From NCBI RefSeq assembly GCF_000347635.1, contig NC_020514.1:4030001-4094000 (forward strand): a stretch of DNA of 64,000 bases, written 5' to 3'. The translations under genes were made by a program, and so were the position numbers. Each line of letters starts with the position of its first letter. Position 1 is the stretch's first letter. This document shows positions 63,701-64,000 of the stretch, in pieces. Below the pieces are notes generated by a model that ran no database searches, was not told the origin of the DNA, and was given only the letters and a program-made list of their open reading frames with translations. This stretch comes from Paraglaciecola psychrophila 170. GTDB lineage: Bacteria > Pseudomonadota > Gammaproteobacteria > Enterobacterales > Alteromonadaceae.

Positions 63701-64000
63701 TGCATCGACTGCAAACGCATGGTCTGACGCATCTGGGTGATCCACTCCCGCGCCTTGGTATTTTTGACGGTGGTAGTAGGTTGCACTAAGCCATCTTCTT
63801 CAAAAATAGCCGCGAGCATCGTGCGTAAAGTGTCCATCTTACCTTCTTTGGCATGAACCGCACTGACCAGTTTTTCCATATGCCGAATACGATGTTTACT
63901 CGACACCAAACTATAACGACTGGCTAACTGCCGAAGTTTAGTGTTTTCACGCCCAGCCGTACGACCCACACTGGCATCATTTTGGATAATGCTACGAAAC
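60757..64000 (-). CDS. SMC-family ATPase of a Wadjet/MksB-like system, 5' end cut by the window
   Basis: About 1080 residues are visible; the frame is open to the last base, so the N-terminal ATP-binding loop lies outside the window. The GTG at 63969 is internal. The visible part is a huge coiled coil (roughly residues 60-380 and 450-900 of the fragment) with a hinge-like globular insert around LRQFLRDHKPGWEQSIGKLI. The C-terminal head has a signature-like LLESSSHGMAYLILCKFL and Walker B IHIHWPIDEIGTLAYHN, whose Asp-Glu is intact. These are features of MukB/MksB/JetC-type SMC proteins, which extrude DNA loops using ATP. Downstream partners overlap by four bases. The gene order SMC-KITE-kleisin-TOPRIM differs from the standard jetABCD order. 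Confidence 0.8.
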   Translation of the reverse strand, partial: FRSIIQNDASVGRTAGRENTKLRQLASRYSLVSSKHRIRHMEKLVSAVHAKEGKMDTLRTMLAAIFEEDGLVQPTTTVKNTKAREWITQMRQTMRLQSMQNEYQKIQAQTETLNTIESQLLQLKPILEKDLQSLATQKADAQEQRNKIKSQQSTAKESFEEAEGILNSRVSETSESLKAKSSRLDHIQQQYEKYQDSDVDQLQKDMDALPLKREEYDQKLEQYNLLIDQHKDLQSQLEQQKLKLSESLERLSRKNQSQVKTISQQKEIVRSTHAEKEVDLRGKFEQRKEHQAKEFDQQLLDVERSIMSAEHQAQQASLTEQEMENGALADKRLELAQRAWQQSSSAKKQAENTYQQLRNKRDEADKVLHQARQTTRQAKERLKQLHKQLSPEQDSLRQFLRDHKPGWEQSIGKLIDEPLLDRKDLSPHLLAHKSEAESHSLLGVQLNMAIIDAPDYAQDETALTLSLELTKKHLSTAEKQQKQAETELDECHQEAEIQRETVAEQNRAFEQAEQETTYAQSAKQRFADELKVVLEKRKQQAKQALQQYLDQKQQVVSQKLSAIDLLKSDFEEQLLEFKTSWQDELSVLDEQIEELERQVEHKRDQNREQIKQLEGAFNQELANQDIDPNTLRELKQQIERLKTTIQAVTVRRDELNEYKTFMQTDWSKQRPELLEQETELKALAQQLDQQQNSLVNQYQSKRTELSKVLLAVEKSLSGLSSLIIEIEPMVRQLGQIVFTFKPADEQNINLGDQAERINRCTEALESRSRGEKKLKESLTEFEATIGKDAGKDFLDTMLQAFGNLHEDANVRERLPILQRLLSILESRQRQIVEQGETIGGDLNKFFTVFSDINRKIAQQSKRLTDEVSDDLSLDGIARSEVKIISTVDELNFWAPLKRFAQQYHKWSTSDDFLPSEAYLDNLADVVEVLPNDANYSIESLLRLELHLNEGGSDLVIKNDRQLLESSSHGMAYLILCKFLLAFTRLLRNQANIHIHWPIDEIGTLAYHNVEKLFKACDANDIHILGAFPNPESDVLMLFKHRYLIDKQKQHLEKIEPKLSRIAERLQQSKATNTDLAKVNA

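Noticed and set aside
1..64000. CRISPR arrays, tRNA or rRNA genes
   Set aside because: No regular direct repeats with spacers and no cloverleaf-like or conserved rRNA sequence were noticed in the window; a dedicated search was not possible.
1..64000. PEP-CTERM sorting tail on any protein in the window
   Set aside because: None of the C termini have a PEP motif followed by a hydrophobic helix and basic residues; the large haem protein ends in an Ig-like domain and KIIN.

Overview
The window is almost entirely one cell-surface polysaccharide locus of a Gram-negative, probably marine, gammaproteobacterium. The gene content (exosortase A core, alteromonad-like proteins, AT-rich DNA, several sulfotransferases) suggests an Alteromonadales member such as a Paraglaciecola/Glaciecola relative. 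That assignment is recall and inference, since there is no rRNA or housekeeping gene to anchor it. I saw no tRNA, rRNA or CRISPR array.

Layout. (1) 1-14.6 kb, plus strand: broken end of an unknown gene, then GT2, GT4, NodB-type deacetylase, FemAB protein, asparagine-synthase-like amidotransferase, acyltransferase-SGNH (frameshifted), GT4, O-antigen-ligase-like protein (frameshifted), acyltransferase-SGNH and a Wzx flippase. Several belong to the set that accompanies exosortase A (XrtA/EpsH). (2) 14.7-18.5 kb, minus: sulfotransferase, SGNH-like protein, two GT2. (3) 18.6-23.4 kb, plus: a translationally coupled trio of GT4, transglutaminase-like membrane protein and a secreted two-haem protein resembling hydrazine synthase alpha. 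(4) 24-35.5 kb: an accessory, decayed stretch with a GT2-like enzyme, a GT-C-like membrane protein, an acyltransferase pseudogene split by an IS3-family element, a second flippase, an intact sulfotransferase, a GT2 and a sulfotransferase pseudogene. (5) 35.5-40.6 kb, minus: five consecutive glycosyltransferases. (6) 40.7-43.6 kb, plus: XrtA-type GT4, hexapeptide acyltransferase, broken beta-helix protein. (7) 43.6-51.1 kb, minus: third flippase, GT4, FkbM methyltransferase, exosortase A, XrtA-type deacetylase and initiating sugar transferase. (8) 51.3-56.1 kb, plus: outer-membrane export lipoprotein, chain-length determinant (frameshifted), tyrosine autokinase, outer-membrane beta-barrel. (9) 56.3-57.9 kb: a decayed small membrane protein gene, a terminator and an IS982-family copy at the locus edge. 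(10) 58-64 kb, minus: a four-gene SMC/condensin-like operon (SMC, KITE, kleisin, TOPRIM) related to Wadjet/MksBEFG, with the SMC gene cut by the window end.

How it fits together (inference). The initiating transferase primes a lipid carrier, the many GTs build a repeat unit, acyl-, sulfo- and methyltransferases decorate it, Wzx proteins flip it, the ligase-like protein polymerises or ligates it, and the chain-length protein, kinase and export lipoprotein move it out. Three flippases and about 15 GTs suggest that more than one glycan system has been merged here.

A cross-cutting feature is the number of single-base frameshifts at mononucleotide tracts in otherwise well-conserved genes. They could be assembly errors, phase-variable tracts or true decay, and the sequence alone cannot decide.
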